A DNA stretch of 64,000 bases from Spizellomyces sp. 'palustris' (GCA_006535965.1 QEAR01000019.1:231543-295542); one strand, 5' to 3'. Positions 35,215-53,141 are shown, numbered from the stretch's first letter. The notes: generated by a model not told the origin, from the letters alone. Numbers and translations are program-made.

Positions 35215-35356
35215 CCGGATCTGATCTGCATCAATGGGCTTTTTGGATGTGGCAGTTTTACGATAGAATCTAATGCATGCTGTGCTATTGAACTAGATCT
35301 GCTCCTCTGAATTCCCTTTCAGCTCACTATCACATTGTGGGAAACTCCGCAACAGC

Positions 35357-37951
35357 ATGCTCTCGAACATTCCTCGACCGGCTGTCGCCGCTCCTTCGGC
35401 TGCAGCACCACCAGTACCACCCAGACGAGCCCATCCACTCCCGGCTCCTCCAGCTACCGAAAGTCAAGTACAGCAGTCACGGACTCGCATTCCGGTTCCG
35501 ATTCATCACATCCCGACGTCTCAAGATCGCTTAGCGGATGCAATGGCCAGTATTACATTTAGTGATAAGACGCACAGTTTACCAAGGATGGATAAAAAGG
35601 GAAAAGCGCCAGTTGGAGTAGTCGTTAAGCCTGTCCCTCCCCCAAAACCCACGCGACCTGCCAGGCCGGCCCGACATGCATCTCCCGCTGCTGAAGAGCA
35701 GGAGGTGACTTGCAAAAATCACAAGGGAAACCCGAGCATGGTGACTTTGCGAGATCAGCGGCCTCAGACCGTCCATGCCGTTGGATCCTCCCGAAGAGAA
35801 GCCGATGAGCCCTTTACGCCAAGTGCAGGAACCCGGCGACGATGCGAAATGACCAATATTTGTGAGTAACTAGTTAATTCTGCGAACGGCCATTGACGAC
35901 AGCGAGCTCAATGCAGACTTGATTTCACGTATAGATTTCCTCGACTACTATTTTGATCTCTTATCCTACTTGGATCAACGGAAACAGCGCTTACAAAGGT
36001 TCAAAGAAGACATGCGAGAACGCAGGGTAAGGATCGTTTTGAGGATGCTACTTATCTCTTTCGCATTTTTTTACACCTTATGCAATCGGTCTTAGTGCAC
36101 AGAAGAGCAGTACAGTACAGAATGGAACTACCTCTGTGGAAAAGAACGCGCTCACCTACGAAAGCGTCGGACAAGGACTCGGTTAGCCAACTTTAGTATT
36201 ATCACGCAGGTTGGACAGGGCGGATACGGACAGGTAAACATCCTCTCGGAAGTCCATTTTTGAACAGCAGAAGGACATATCGTCAACTGAACGTTCCTCC
36301 TTCATCCAAGGTCTTCCTCGCCAAAAAGAACGACACGAAAGAATTATGTGCGCTGAAAAAAATGAGCAAAAAGCTGCTTCACAAACTTGGAGAGGTATTG
36401 GCCGTTATTGTACGTTCGCACCAATCAAGTTCTGCCATACTCACCTGTTTCGTTCGTCCCCAAGATTCAACACATTCTCACGGAACGGGATATACTTACG
36501 CGCACCAACAGCCCTTGGCTCGTCAAACTCCTTTACGCATTCCAGGATTACGAACATGTTTTTCTGGCAATGGTGCGAATTACAACATGATGAAGTAGAT
36601 TGAGAATCTCGGACTGAAATATTTCGATACAAAACAGGAATATGTTCCAGGAGGAGACATGCGCACACTGCTCAATAATAGTGGGGTATTGAAAGAAGAG
36701 CATGCCCGATTCTATGTTGCAGAGATGTTTGTTGCTGTAGGAGAGTTGCATCGATTGGGATATATTCATAGGTACGTTCTAGCCATCATTATAATGAGTG
36801 ATGGATTTTTTTTAGTAATTCGACCATTGCCTGACAGAGATTTGAAACCAGAAAACTTCCTCATCGATGCTAGTGGTCATTTGAAACTGACAGATTTTGG
36901 GTTGAGTCGGGGTGCCCTGAGTCCCGCTATTGTGGAATCTTTGAGGGTTAAGGTGAGAATCCAGACTACCGACGCCTGATTAGCTGCTTGTCCCGATTGC
37001 GTCTTTTTATCTTACTTTATAATTCAGCTCGACAAGGTCAAGGACATGCCGCTCACGCATCTTTCAACTGCTGAGCGTCGTAGTATTCACAAATCCATCC
37101 GGAGGGAGGATATGCAGGTACGTTTTGCTTCAACCAAAACACACTTCTTCCCATCATTGAGTGCAAGATTCTCCTCTTCTTTATGATAATAGGCCTATTC
37201 CCTCGTTGGCTCCCCAGACTACATGGCACCTGAAGTCCTCATGAACAATAAGGCCGGATACGGACTAGCAGTTGACTACTGGAGCATAGGCTGTATCCTT
37301 TTTGAATGTCTAGTTGGTACGCAGCTCCTTTCCCAGTAGCCCGTGCATTCCGCTCCCTAATTTTCCGTCAAGGTTATCCACCCTTCACAGCTCCCACAAC
37401 CGACGATGTTTGGGTGAATGTCTATCACTGGGAGAAAGTTCTTGAAAGACCACACTACACCGGCGCTGACGAAGAGTTCAACTTGACGGACACAGCATGG
37501 TCACTCGTCAAGTCGCTCATCACACACACACAAAACCGATTGGCATCTCTGTCACAAGTCACATCTCATCCTTTCTTTGCGTCGACAAACTTTGAGATCC
37601 TCCGTACGGACGATCCAGCGCACCCCCCTCCTTTCATACCTACGCTAAAAGCAGAAACGGATACCACCTATTTTGATGATTTCGAGGATCCAAAGGACAT
37701 GGCGATGTACAAGGAGGTGCAGGATCGGATGAAGGACATGGAGAAGGGTGCCCCGAAGGGTGATGTAGGAATGTTGAGGAAGGAGTTTGTTGGGTTCACA
37801 TTTAAGCATAAGGAGGCGGTTGGATGGGATGGTGGTGAAGCGACGGATGAGGGATACACTGGTGAGTTTCCCCTACGACATTGCTCATGACATTCCTCGT
37901 GTTTTTTGTAACTTTTTTTGCTGGCATTATCTAGGCACCACAATGTTTTAG
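35357..37951 (+). CDS. sid2: Sid2/Dbf2-type NDR protein kinase, 11 exons
   Basis: A 631-residue AGC kinase. Exons 35357-35861, 35935-36026, 36096-36233, 36311-36394, 36465-36572, 36638-36771, 36838-36952, 37028-37117, 37193-37316, 37373-37861 and 37935-37951. A Pro/Ala-rich N-terminus is followed by the Mob-binding helical region ([20 protein letters not shown]; then [12 protein letters not shown]). The kinase domain has [14 protein letters not shown], the Lys in [26 protein letters not shown], an NDR-type insert, then [13 protein letters not shown]. The C-terminal AGC extension includes DTTYFDDF and FVGFTFKH. The last exon (5 codons) follows a 72-nt intron; without it the protein would read on to 37890. 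Sid2/Dbf2 drives septation and mitotic exit with Mob1. Confidence 0.95.
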
Positions 37952-38904
37952 AGACCTATAGCAAGAGCATATCATCAATGTATGTAGAGAAAAGGGATGA
38001 AGGAATATACGGACGACCTGTTTGAATTTCTAGGTTTTGGGTGGGCTTTGGCTTAATTGCTATCACAGGGCCCATCACCGTGCAAGGGAGAGTTTGGGTT
38101 TGCGGATTTACCCAAGTTATAATGAACATGCACAAGAGGTTTAATATCACCATTACAAAATGAAGTCTTGGTCGATGCTTGTTCGTAAAGTCCGTTTCCA
38201 AAGTGTCACGCAAACAATGCTTCAAGCGCATGGCTCAACATTGTATGATGGTAGCCAGTCATTTTTCCCGTATTGTAATTCAGCCTCAACCTCAGTGGAC
38301 TGTCAGTCGTTCAATATGGGTATAGAACAAACGTTAGCACGATCCGCACGGACATATAATTAGTGCCTTTGGATGAGATATAAAAACTTGCTACTACAAC
38401 CGAATATTTGATAACCAAAGGAGTGTCCACAATGCTATAAAGAAGCGCCAAAGGATCGTGACAAGTTGAGGCCGTCGCATACCAAAATTCTATGGTGAAT
38501 TCGAGTTCCAACGCAATTTTTGGAAATGGTCTCACAGGAAAGCGCGGGGCTCTATCTGTCATGGCACCGACGAATGTGCAACCGACATTGCCGTCTGAGC
38601 AAAAAGATCTCTTTGGATGTCCAGCCTCATCTCAGTACTCGCCACTCCTTGCCTCGTTGGCCACTTTCATCGTTTGTTCATCTGGAAAATCTATAACCAT
38701 GAGGACAACGGTCAATGTCTAGATAAACAGTGCCGAAACCTTTGGCCGGACAATAATATTCTCAATTAGGTACGAATGCATAGCCTCCTTGTTTATTATA
38801 CAGAAACACTAATCTTGAAAGGAGAACCGATAACTACAGCATCCTTCCCTGAAAATCATCCCATTACATTAAAATCCCACAGCAAATGTCTAATTACAAC
38901 CAAG
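37952..38904. other. Intergenic, convergent gene ends
   Basis: Lies between the 3' ends of the Sid2 kinase and the ABC transporter. No supported gene. Confidence 0.55.
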
Positions 38905-43620
<4,716 letters not shown>

Positions 43621-45205
43621 TCTTGTTTATGGCTAGCAACGGAATGGCAGCAGATGGCCCAAATATCACTGACAAGCTTCCGCCAAAGTGTCCAGGATGT
43701 TCCCCCACTTTCGACTAGAACGAGTAATAAGGATTTTTATCTGATGTTTTTATTGTAATGCTATGCATTAATTGGCCAATCCCTTCCTACGAGGATGCAT
43801 CATCCTGCTCATCAAAGTTGAACGTTGACCAACTAGTGCTTAACCACATTGTCCCAAATGCGCAGTGACTTTTTCTCGCTGAGAAATCCAAAAAATTCCC
43901 ATAAAATTTCTGGCTTCTTTTTTTTTTGGTTTTTTTGGGACCGTGGAAATTGGGGGGGGGCCTCTTTCCCACGGTGACTTTTTCAATGTCTGGGGATTTT
44001 CAGTTTCGGATAAACTCTCTTGTTGGATCTTTTTATGTTGTAGTAATTATCACGTCATCAGACAAAGCTTATCCAGCAATGTGGTTCAACAAGAGCTGCG
44101 CACACGCGACCATATCGATTACGTGTTAGGACAGCAAGCATACTTGTGTGTGTGTGTGTGTGTGTGTGCTGGTACTAGAACGAGCAACAATGTCTCCTGC
44201 TAAACAGTCTGGTCGGCAGGCCGTCTTTAACTAGTGAAGGGGCAGAAGGGATAGCGATAAAGCCAACCGTGATTCGAGTGGACGAGGGTACATTGTGCGA
44301 CGCCCAAAATCATTAGTAATTCTCGCCATGAGTTCGCCTTCCCCCAAAAGTTGGTCAATCTCACTAAAGGTAAGCGTCGTTCAGATTCAGAGATATCTGG
44401 TTTGAAATACAAGCAGATTTCGGGTTCTCAGAATATCGCACAAAAACGTTCAACAGTTACTCGATCAAGACGAATTCTGACAAATTGGTCAATGACAAAT
44501 GAAAGTCGGGCCTGTACGCAACGTAGGCGCAAACAAACTTTATTTCTCTAGTACCATTCAGGGCACTTGACTATGATATAACATGGGGATAACTTGCACC
44601 TTATAGGGTATTGGCTTGACAAGATTCTACAACTCTCTACAGATACCTACAGCACAGGGTTGGGAGAGCCAGTTTTGGGTTGTGATGTTACTTGCAGGCG
44701 TGCCGTTGCCTGCCACAACGTTTCTGTGAATGTCTCTCTTTCATACCAAAATTCTTTTATCCAAAGAACTAAGCTACGCTGCTTTTCTTTCTTTGGTGGG
44801 GTATACAAATTGTTTGTAGTGAGTTTAAACACAAAGCCATAAGTTAGTGCGACACGAAATCATGTAATCTCATTTTCAACGTCCTTCCATCCGCCTCTGC
44901 GCTCAAGCATACTCAAAATGGCAAAAGACGAAACTTTATCTATGGTCTTATAACTTAACATACTGCATGTTGCAACAATTAGATGTAAGAAAAGATCAAG
45001 CACATATAAAGATCGACTTCCAAGCACTGCACTTTGGATTTCCGTCCACTTTTGTACTTGCCTTTCAACTCAATGGATTCGTCCATCAAATAGCCTACCA
45101 CCAAACCTCATCAACTAAACTGCCCTCATCAAAACTGCATACGAAAAGGTTGGAATGCCGATTAATCCGTGCTCTGTACATAATGATAAAATCCCACACT
45201 ATGTG
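43621..45205. other. Intergenic, about 1.6 kb, with simple repeats
   Basis: Promoter side of the ABC transporter. Contains poly-T and poly-G runs near 43917-43961 and a (GT)n microsatellite at 44145-44168. No supported gene. Confidence 0.55.
44145..44168. repeat. (GT)n microsatellite
   Basis: Twelve uninterrupted GT units, preceded by TACTT and followed by CTGGTAC. Confidence 0.9.
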
Positions 45206-46880
45206 CTATGAATTTGATAAATCTCGCGGGTGTCCATCTGTCAAGTCGTAAAGGGGAACGGGTGTGCCAATGTCGCTACGTGGATAGGATGGTACTCGGT
45301 ATGGGTGTGTCGCGGCATCTTCGACATACAATTCTTCGTGAACGACGGGTTGGTCTTGACGCAACGTTACACGTCTCTCTGTCAGCTCCTCTACTCGTGG
45401 AGCCGTGAGCCCGTCACCGAGATCTACGCCAGGCATAACTGGGGGACTCCCACAAGTCTCCAACAGATTTATTCTGCACATGGGACATATACTCTTCCGT
45501 TGAGTTAGCCAGGGTTCAATGCATTCGTTGTGAAAGTAGTGTTGACAGGGTAAAAGTTCTCGAATAGGTTCCCCTTCTTCAAATTGGTCCAAACATATTG
45601 GACAATTGTCGATGCAGTATGCCAGTGATGTTGCTGTGGATTGTAAGGATGCCGTGTCGCTCGTTTCGGGAATGCTTTGATGTGTAGGTGGTTGCGGTTC
45701 TTCTTCTGACAGGGTGATGGTCGAATCGGGGAAGGTTGAAGTGCGGAGCAAGTCGGGTGAGCAGATCGTTGGCGTCTGAGGTGCACCACTGTCCTGCTTC
45801 ATGGATTCTTTAACAGACATCTTCTCGTCGCATATTGAGAGCTGCTGTCGTTTGAATTGGTGCGGGCGGTACCGTTTGATGGGGAAGTGCTTCAAATCTG
45901 TTTCCTTCATAAGATTGCTGTTCGACTGTGGTGAGGACATGTCGGCTACAAACGCATTCGCTTCGACATCAGCCAGGGTCAATCCTCTGCTAGCTTCGAT
46001 CCGTCGTCGAGCCCACCATGAGAGCAAACATGTGCAGGGAATGCCAAAGAAGAGAATACCACCGATCAGCTGCACTCAGAGTACCAATGTCATTAGGTTT
46101 GTTCGTCTGCACCACGTCAGCGGCTGGTCTTCCTTACCGCCAGTCCAAATTGCCAGAGCAACCCGACATCCACATTTCCTTGCGGAACGCGTGGACTAGG
46201 TGATGCATCGGGTACCGCTTGAGTCACGGCCGCATACCCAATCGCCATTGAAGTATTCACCGCCCCCGCACCAGTGATATTCCTGCTTGCCAGCTCCAAA
46301 AGTGCGCTTTTAATGAGCTGGGCCACCCTCTTTGCAATTTGAATGATGGGAAAACGGGACTGCTCCAAGGTAGCTGGATATGTGAGCTGATTGTCCGATG
46401 ATGCGGCATAGACGAGAACGCCAGCGGGACGTAATATAGAGATTCTCTGTAGAGCGTCTAGTGGTTCACAATCCGCAGTCCCTATTTCAAGGAGAGGCAC
46501 CAGACGGATATTGCCAAGGCTCAAAAGGGTAGTGTTGAACGAACATCCATCAGCAACGTCTTGTATATATCCCTATGACCAGACCCCAGCTAACGGTGAG
46601 CACAAAATTCCACGTGCCCGTCCGTATAACGTTCGCACGAGGCCTGATTGCTGAAACGACCATTACTCACCACCCATGAAGCAGGGGCCGCTAGAGTGTT
46701 GAACAAAAGTGGGACTACCGGAGATTGAATTCCTGCGATCGGCTGCGCACTTACAATATCATATGTGTCCAGGTTGCCACTGGAAGCGGACGAGACGACA
46801 GCAGTAAAAAAGGTTGCTTCGGGCATACCCCATGCCCTACTTGCACAGAGAGCAGTCACAAAGACAATTGCAGCTCTCAT
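45206..46880 (-). CDS. PA-TM-RING E3 ubiquitin ligase, 3 exons
   Basis: A 502-residue membrane RING-H2 protein. Exons 46880-46671, 46572-46138 and 46069-45206. It starts with a signal peptide (MRAAIVFVTALCASRAWG). The lumenal region resembles a PA domain (ADGCSFNTTLLSLGNIRLVP, then RPAGVLVYAASSDN). One TM segment follows (FGLALIGGILFFGIPCTCLLSWW). The cytosolic part is Ser/Pro-rich and then has a RING-H2 finger CPICLDQFEEGEPIRELLPC, QHYFHNECIEPW, CPMC, all eight zinc ligands present. PA-TM-RING ligases (RNF13, RNF167, Tul1-related) ubiquitinate membrane cargo at Golgi and endosomes. The 98-nt first intron has a standard GTGAGT donor and joins ASWV to GYIQDVADGC. Confidence 0.9.
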
Positions 46881-47534
46881 TCCTGCAGGGATGTAGAGTT
46901 TTCGGGATGATTGAACAAAAGTTGCACACAACCTCGCGCCCTAAAAGGTTACGATGGGCTGAGTTTTTCTGGGCTAGTTTTTTACCCCCCCCCAATAGTT
47001 ACTCGTGCGGCTCTCGCACAATCTCATTACGCAACTCGTCGTTCTTTTCGAGATACGGGTACGTGGATAGTCCACTGGCCAGTGACTATGGCGTTTTTCG
47101 AGGGTCTCATCCCTTTGGACGTGACGTTGCATCTCATTTTCCACCAAATGTGGCTTTTCATATTTCCCGCCCACACAAAGTGCATCTTTTATTCAATGCT
47201 GATCCTTTCATTTTTACACTCGCCGTCTAAGCCATGGTACCCCGCAATCATCAGGGGGACCTGCTCTTTCCTCGCAATCTCTAGATGGAATGTACCTTTC
47301 CGCTTACTTTATCGATGAATCTTGCTTTGTTGGTTGCCGCACACCAGAAATATTGATGGAAGAAAACATAGGAATTGGGGTTGCCCATCGATCCATCTAT
47401 TACATACTTGACAACAGATTGTCACAATAATCCAGCAAATGAGTTCTGAACGTCCAGCGTGGGATGACGTACGCATTGACCACTTCCCGTGCAAGTGAAA
47501 TACGACAAAAAAATTGACGTTACTGACGACGACC
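46881..47534. other. Intergenic
   Basis: Promoter side of the PA-TM-RING gene. Frames of up to 138 codons on the + strand (46814-47318) overlap each other and have no domain. Confidence 0.5.
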
Positions 47535-47615
47535 GTCGGCTACAGGATTCGAACCTGTGCTCCCAGAAGGAAATGGCTTAGCAGGCCACCGCGTTAACCA
47601 CTCCGCCAAACCGAC
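47535..47615 (-). tRNA. tRNA-Ser(GCU), copy 2
   Basis: Same structure as the gene at 12049-12129: anticodon GCT in the loop CTGCTAA, long variable arm, intronless, 81 nt. One base differs, in the variable arm (AGAAG instead of AAAAG on the + strand). Flanks are unrelated, so the near-identity extends only over the tRNA. Confidence 0.95.
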
Positions 47616-47748
47616 CAGTTGAAATCAACTTGGAGGTGATAATAATTAAAGCATGCAATACCTTTGACACGGGCTCTTTGTTGAGGCTTACATAACGCGA
47701 GATCCCCCTATGTCCTGCTTGTTTTTTTGGTTCTGGATTGCGCTGTCC

Positions 47749-50700
47749 ATGTCACATCCACGTCTCTTCCTCAACTATGGCAACGCAGGTACGTCATCGC
47801 AAGAAATAGGAATCCGCCGGAGGGCGTAAAAGCGGTTTTTGTGTTTTGCTATAGGTTACCTGGTTATTGTGCAGCAACCAATGACACCTAACCGTTCTAC
47901 CAAACCGTCTCCCACCCAGGACAAGAACAAAAATACCATTGGTCTTCAAATACCACCAATATCTCCAAAAATCCGTGCTTCGACTGTGGATCTGCCTGTA
48001 TCTCCTCTCTGCCTGCCGGCTAGTAACCCATTCTTCCAGCTGTCAATAAACACAGAACAGAAAGCCGTAAACCCGCAACAACAAAGTCCGCTACCTGAGA
48101 CAGCGGGGAACATTTTGTTTGAAAATAGTTCGCGAGAAGACGGACATTCCAAAACTGATTTTGGACAGCGAATTGTAGCCGATGAGAAGGATGAGGGTGT
48201 ATGTAAATATCGCATTTTGGAGACTCAAGAGGTACCCAGAGAATACTGACACATCTAGTATGGTTAAAAATTTGAAGGGACTACCAGATTCACTTTCTCA
48301 CCCTCACTGTAAGTTTTTGATTTCGTCACATTCTGCAAGGCAACCCTTATTTTGATTCTGCACGTTACCATTAGCAGAATCTCATCGGAATGCCAGAATA
48401 GCCAATCCGACAACAACTCCCGCACAAAGTGGACAGAACGACCAAGTTCCTGAAACACCTCACGAGTTGGTTCAGATTCAGCGGGAGCTGTTGTTACTTG
48501 GGAGATCGTTGGATGAAGGTGTGCGAAAAATGGAATGGGAGAATGCCGCGGAACAGAAAGTCGCTGTCAGTGATGATGTGCATGCCGGTAACCAGCCGGT
48601 GGAAGCGGGTGACCATGCTATTGCCGATAAGACCCTACGTTTGGAAACCGGAGAGCAAAATACTGGAATGCATGGGGTAGCTTCTCCTTCCGAAGGCATC
48701 CCATCGTTGTCCTCGGCATCAACATCTCGCGAACGTCAAGCATCTTCCCCCGACTGTCCGGGCACTGCCACATCCAAATTCTCCTATCCTGATGTGTTGA
48801 CTGAGTACGCCGTGGACTCTCCGACGTTCAACAAATCAATAGGTATAAGAGTTGATGTTTTTGTCCGGCCCAAACTGCCTACTTATTTCCATGTCCTTTA
48901 CAAAATAGATGAGAGTACTGGCACTAGTTCAGCGAAACCCTTGTCAAATGTCTCTGCGATTGCCCGTGCGTTTGAGGCACGGGCAGTTCGGGACACCCCA
49001 AAATCAAGTGGAAAGTCGATCGCTCCTCCAAAAGTGCACCAGAGACCTCAGACAGTCACCAGCCCACGCACACGAGAGAGTGACAGCAATGGATCTCCTG
49101 AAACAGGTCAACCTGCCTCTCCACAGGATAGCCATACAGCAATGCCTACAACCCAGAAAGACGAAGGAGAGCCCTTGGATAAGGTGGTAATGACTATCGA
49201 TCAACATGAGGATGCATCCCTTGCCTCCGTTACGAGCCCGTCAGGTACCGATTTGAGCATGGATGAACCATTTTCTCCATGCGAAGTGGATTTGGGCATG
49301 GATGACCCATCTTCTCCATGTGAAGTGGATAGCAAACGACAGTCCGTGACGAGCACTATCCCTCTCGCAGTGTGCAGTGCAGCATCGCCCACCTCCCCAG
49401 CAAGTGTAACTATCATAAATGTTTTACCATTTGCAAGGCGTTCATCAATCATCAGAGTTCCCTGCGATCCTGAGAATAAAGACATTTGCGAGGCAAACGA
49501 ATCGCCAGATCAAGGGGCGAGGGTAGATGACAGCAATGCGGATGAGGGCCCGACGGAAACGCAAGACCTCCTCCCCAACCTTCCCGTACGGCCCATTGCG
49601 GCTCACAATGGAAGACCGCCACGACTGCCAGATTTTCGCTTCTCAAATGTACCACTTCGGATGAAACTCAATCTTCCTCTTACACCACGTGCCTCTATTA
49701 TTGATGCCGTGCCGAATACATCTGAAAACCCTCCGGTATCCGAAACATTGCCCACATCCGCAGATCGTGTCCTGGAGTGTGCCTGTTTAGCGATATCGTC
49801 GACTCATGAAGGGGCTGATCACGAGGGTACGGAAAAAGGACCCCATCCGCTGGCAAAGTCTATCTCTCTCGGGAGTGTCGGATCAGCTACGAGCGGTAAC
49901 GAAGATGATTTATATGATGTAAGCAGTTCACTGTGAGCTTTCGAGAAGTGTCGCCTCTGTCTCATTGAAAGACTTTGTAGCTCAAAATTTCGACCCGGTT
50001 CCATGAGACCGATTGTACTTTCAGTCTTCAAAAGAACCGACTCGTTTGTACGGATGCTAAAGGTTCCGAATCATGCGTCTTCACATTATTATGGCCATTC
50101 TTCTGACCTAATATGTAGGCAAACGGGTGTCGAGGCACTTTCCATTACATCTTTCACGTGTTTTGATATCCGCCTTCCAAGGGCAAAATATTGTCATTCT
50201 GGCTGCTCCTCACAGAAAGTACAAATCGGGACCAAAATTGCGACAAATCCAATTGCAATGCGCGGATGAAATTGCTTCAGAGGAGTGGGTGCGAAGATTT
50301 AACTGGGTTGTTTGCAATGGTAGGTTCTGTACTGCCTCTGCATTGGATCGGGAAGGAGGATGACGGCTAAAAGGGAGCGCTAGGCAATTTTGATCAAATT
50401 GTGAATTACAACGCCGTGTTGATCATCGATGAAACAGACGAAAAGCATTTAAGAGCCATGATTGACAAGTATGTCGCACCCATCTTACAGTGCGTCGGAA
50501 AGCCGTTCGAAATAATAGGTACATACTGGCATCGCAGGTGACACAGATGTGGTCACTGACTTGCTTGAATAGCAATAAGCCCGCACCCGGACCACCTCCC
50601 TAAAGTCGACTTTCAAGTCACAAACTTTGCAGCATACTTGACCCGTAAGGATGCACCGTCACGAGACTTTGAAGGCACCTTGTTAAAAAGTGCTCTAACA

Positions 50701-51010
50701 GTCCGAAGTAAGTGGCATGGATAGTGAATTACAGGTAAACATATGAGAGCTAATTCTTCCTCATTCGATACCATGGAAGAAGTAAACCTTCTCACACGCC
50801 AGGAGGCGATTGATCCAGTTGATTTTGCCCTGATGATCATAAAAGGTAAGATGGATTTTTCCGGTTCATTGGCTATTATCATCCATTAATGCTGTTTTTG
50901 CAATCTATCAGAGCCATTACCAACATGTCAATCATGTATTGCTGGATTTCAGCTTAAGCGTGCCCACACGACTGTTGGAGGGATTGTGAAAATGATACGG
51001 AAGATCTAGT
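47749..51010 (+). CDS. Large orphan protein, mostly disordered, possible PH-like C-terminal part, 10 exons
   Basis: Not recognised. A consistent model of 904 residues: exons 47749-47788, 47855-48202, 48288-48308, 48375-49918, 49981-50062, 50119-50319, 50384-50518, 50573-50707, 50735-50845, 50913-51010. The first three splice choices are the least certain. About residues 1-640 are Ser/Thr/Pro/Glu-rich and disordered, with an internal duplication (SMDEPFSPCEVD, then GMDDPSSPCEVD). The C-terminal 260 residues look folded: FSLQKNRLVCTDAKG, QNIVILAAPHRKYKSGPKL, then EIASEEWVRRFNWVV. That pattern of strands followed by a Trp-containing helix is PH-like. After that come NYNAVLIIDETDEKHLRAMI, FQVTNFAAYLTRKD and a basic end KMIRKI. 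A stop at 49934-49936 in the big exon is bypassed by a 62-nt GTAAGC...GTAG intron. Confidence 0.65.
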
Positions 51011-51571
51011 TATGACTTTTGGTTTTTCGGCACGGTTTAGGAGATGCCTACTGAGCAGCTACGTCAGGGAACGATGTCGTTATTATTAAATGACCCCATC
51101 AAAATGGATCCTCATTAAAAGCACTAGATAAAAATCATATAGTTCATGTATACATTTTTTTGGCAATAATCAAAACGGTGCTGGCTTACATTCAAACTAC
51201 TCCATATTAGAGGTCTTGAACTGATACTTAAATAATGCATAGAATACGTCTCAATGAGAACCAAGACAAGGGACATGTTAGACGCTATGTCTCACCCTTT
51301 GCTGGTACGGCAGATCCGCGCAGTTGATTGCGCGACTACTGATTAGTCATCGTTGCACAGCCACACTCGATCGGCGATCCGAGTGCTCGTCAGTTGTTTA
51401 ACGAGAGGTGGGCGTAAGATGGGAGGTGGGTTGGGTGGGGTAAAGAATGAGTTACCGGGGGCACGATCAGGTTCGCATTTCCAATCAGTGCCAGTAATGT
51501 TATGTGTATAAACCATTCTCTGTAGTGTTTCTTTTGGACCCCAAATAAAACCTTTGGCCGAGGTGCTACGT
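51011..51571. other. Intergenic
   Basis: Promoter side of the UV endonuclease gene. No supported feature. Confidence 0.5.
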
Positions 51572-53141
51572 ATGATTTATATCTTTGCGAAAAACGCATC
51601 TCCGTTTCCAAAGTCACACTTGCTCATTTCGCATCGACTTGTAGTAACCCAGCGACACATGTCTACCCAAACCACCACATATAAAGGTCGGCTCGGCTAC
51701 GCCTGTCTGAACACTATCCTGCGGGCCCAAAGTCCTTCCATTTTTTGCTCCCGAACTTGTCGCCTCGACACCATCCGACAAAATGGAATTGAGCATGCTT
51801 ACGAACTGGGTGTCCAAAACGCTCGTAACATTGTTCCCATGTTGAGATGGAATGAGCAGCACGGGATTAAGTTTATGAGATTGAGCTCTGAGATGTTTCC
51901 TTTTGCGAGTCATGATGTTGTGGGGTATTCGGTGAGGGATGTGCCGGGCGCTGTGGAGGCTTTGAAAGAGGCGGGAGATGAGGCGAGAAGATTGGGACAT
52001 CGGCTGACAATGCATCCGGGACAATTCTGCCAAATGTATGAAAGTGTCAGCAGCCAAAACCATGTCATGAAACGCTAAGAAATACAATTTCTTGTTCATT
52101 TTCAGTGCAAGCCCGCGACCGGTGGTTGTCCGAAATGCCATCCGTGAGCTCCAATACCATAGCGAAATTCTCGACACAATAGGACTAGGCCCGGATTCGG
52201 TAATGATAATCCACATGGGGGGCGTGTTCGGCGACAAATCTGGCACTATTGCGCGATTTCATGAAAACTGGAAGCAAATACCTAAACATATCCAAGACCG
52301 TATTGTCCTCGAAAACGACGAAATATGCTATTCTGTACAAGACCTTTTGCCGTCATGCGAACAACTCGGCATTCCGCTGGTTCTAGACTGGCACCACGAC
52401 GACATCTTGAGATCAGAAAAGCCCGCGGTGGAGTATCTCCCTCGTATCAATGCCATATGGGAGTCCCGGGGCATTAAACCCAAGCAGCATTATTCAGAGT
52501 CCCGCAAAGGCGCGGAAACACCTATGCAACGACGAGCACACAGCGATCGCGTGCAACGGCTGCCACCTTGTCAGGATGATGTTGATTTAATGATTGAGGC
52601 GAAAGACAAGGAACAAGCCGTGTTGCATTTGTTCAGAAAATTTGGGTTGCACCCTGTTCCGGATGGGTTTCCGGTTTCGGAAGCAGAACAAATCGAGCTG
52701 TATAAACAAGCTAAAAGACCAAGGAAAACAGTGACGAAAATTGTCCTTGAGGCTGAGACGATGGAAGGTGGATCAAAGGCCCGCGCGAAACGAAAACGAA
52801 AAGTCAAAGTCCAAAAAAAGATAGAGGATGATGAGGATCTGAAATCTGTTGAATGCGGGGCCGCGCAGGTAGACCCCTCTCTCAAGCGAAAATCCCGAAA
52901 GACAATCAAGCAAGTTGCTATAGTGGAGGAAACCGAACCAGCTCTTCCGAAGAAACGACGGAAGATTGTGGATGGCCTGTTACCCGCCACGAGTACCACA
53001 GCACCACTTGCAAAGGGCCGAATGACCCGCAACAGTATGAGGGCCTCAATGTTGGAGGCTATCACACCGACTACAGCCCTGCCTGCGGAAAATGGCGAAG
53101 AGGGGGTGCAAAGGCTTGGCAGACATCGAAAGGCTACATAG
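51572..53141 (+). CDS. UVE1: UV-damage endonuclease (UvdE/UVE1 family), 2 exons
   Basis: A 499-residue protein (470 if the ATG at 51659 is used). Exons 51572-52035 and 52106-53141, with a 70-nt intron splitting HPGQFCQ from IASPRP. The TIM-barrel core has GRLGYACLNTILR, MLRWNEQHGIKFMRLSS, LTMHPGQF, VRNAIRELQYH, MIIHMGGVFGDK, LENDEICYS and LVLDWHHDD; these carry the metal-binding His, Glu and Asp residues. It nicks DNA next to UV photoproducts and abasic sites, starting an excision pathway. The extra N-terminal 29 residues are rich in Ser, Lys, Arg and hydrophobics and could be a mitochondrial presequence, giving two forms from two ATGs (inference). The C-terminal 160 residues are very basic with several NLS-like clusters (RAKRKRKVKVQKK, KKRRK). 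Confidence 0.95.

Noticed and set aside
46814-47318. Two + frames of 135-138 codons
   Set aside because: They overlap each other in different frames, overlap the ligase exon, and have no domain.
51614-52246. 210-codon minus frame
   Set aside because: Antisense shadow of the UVE1 exon.
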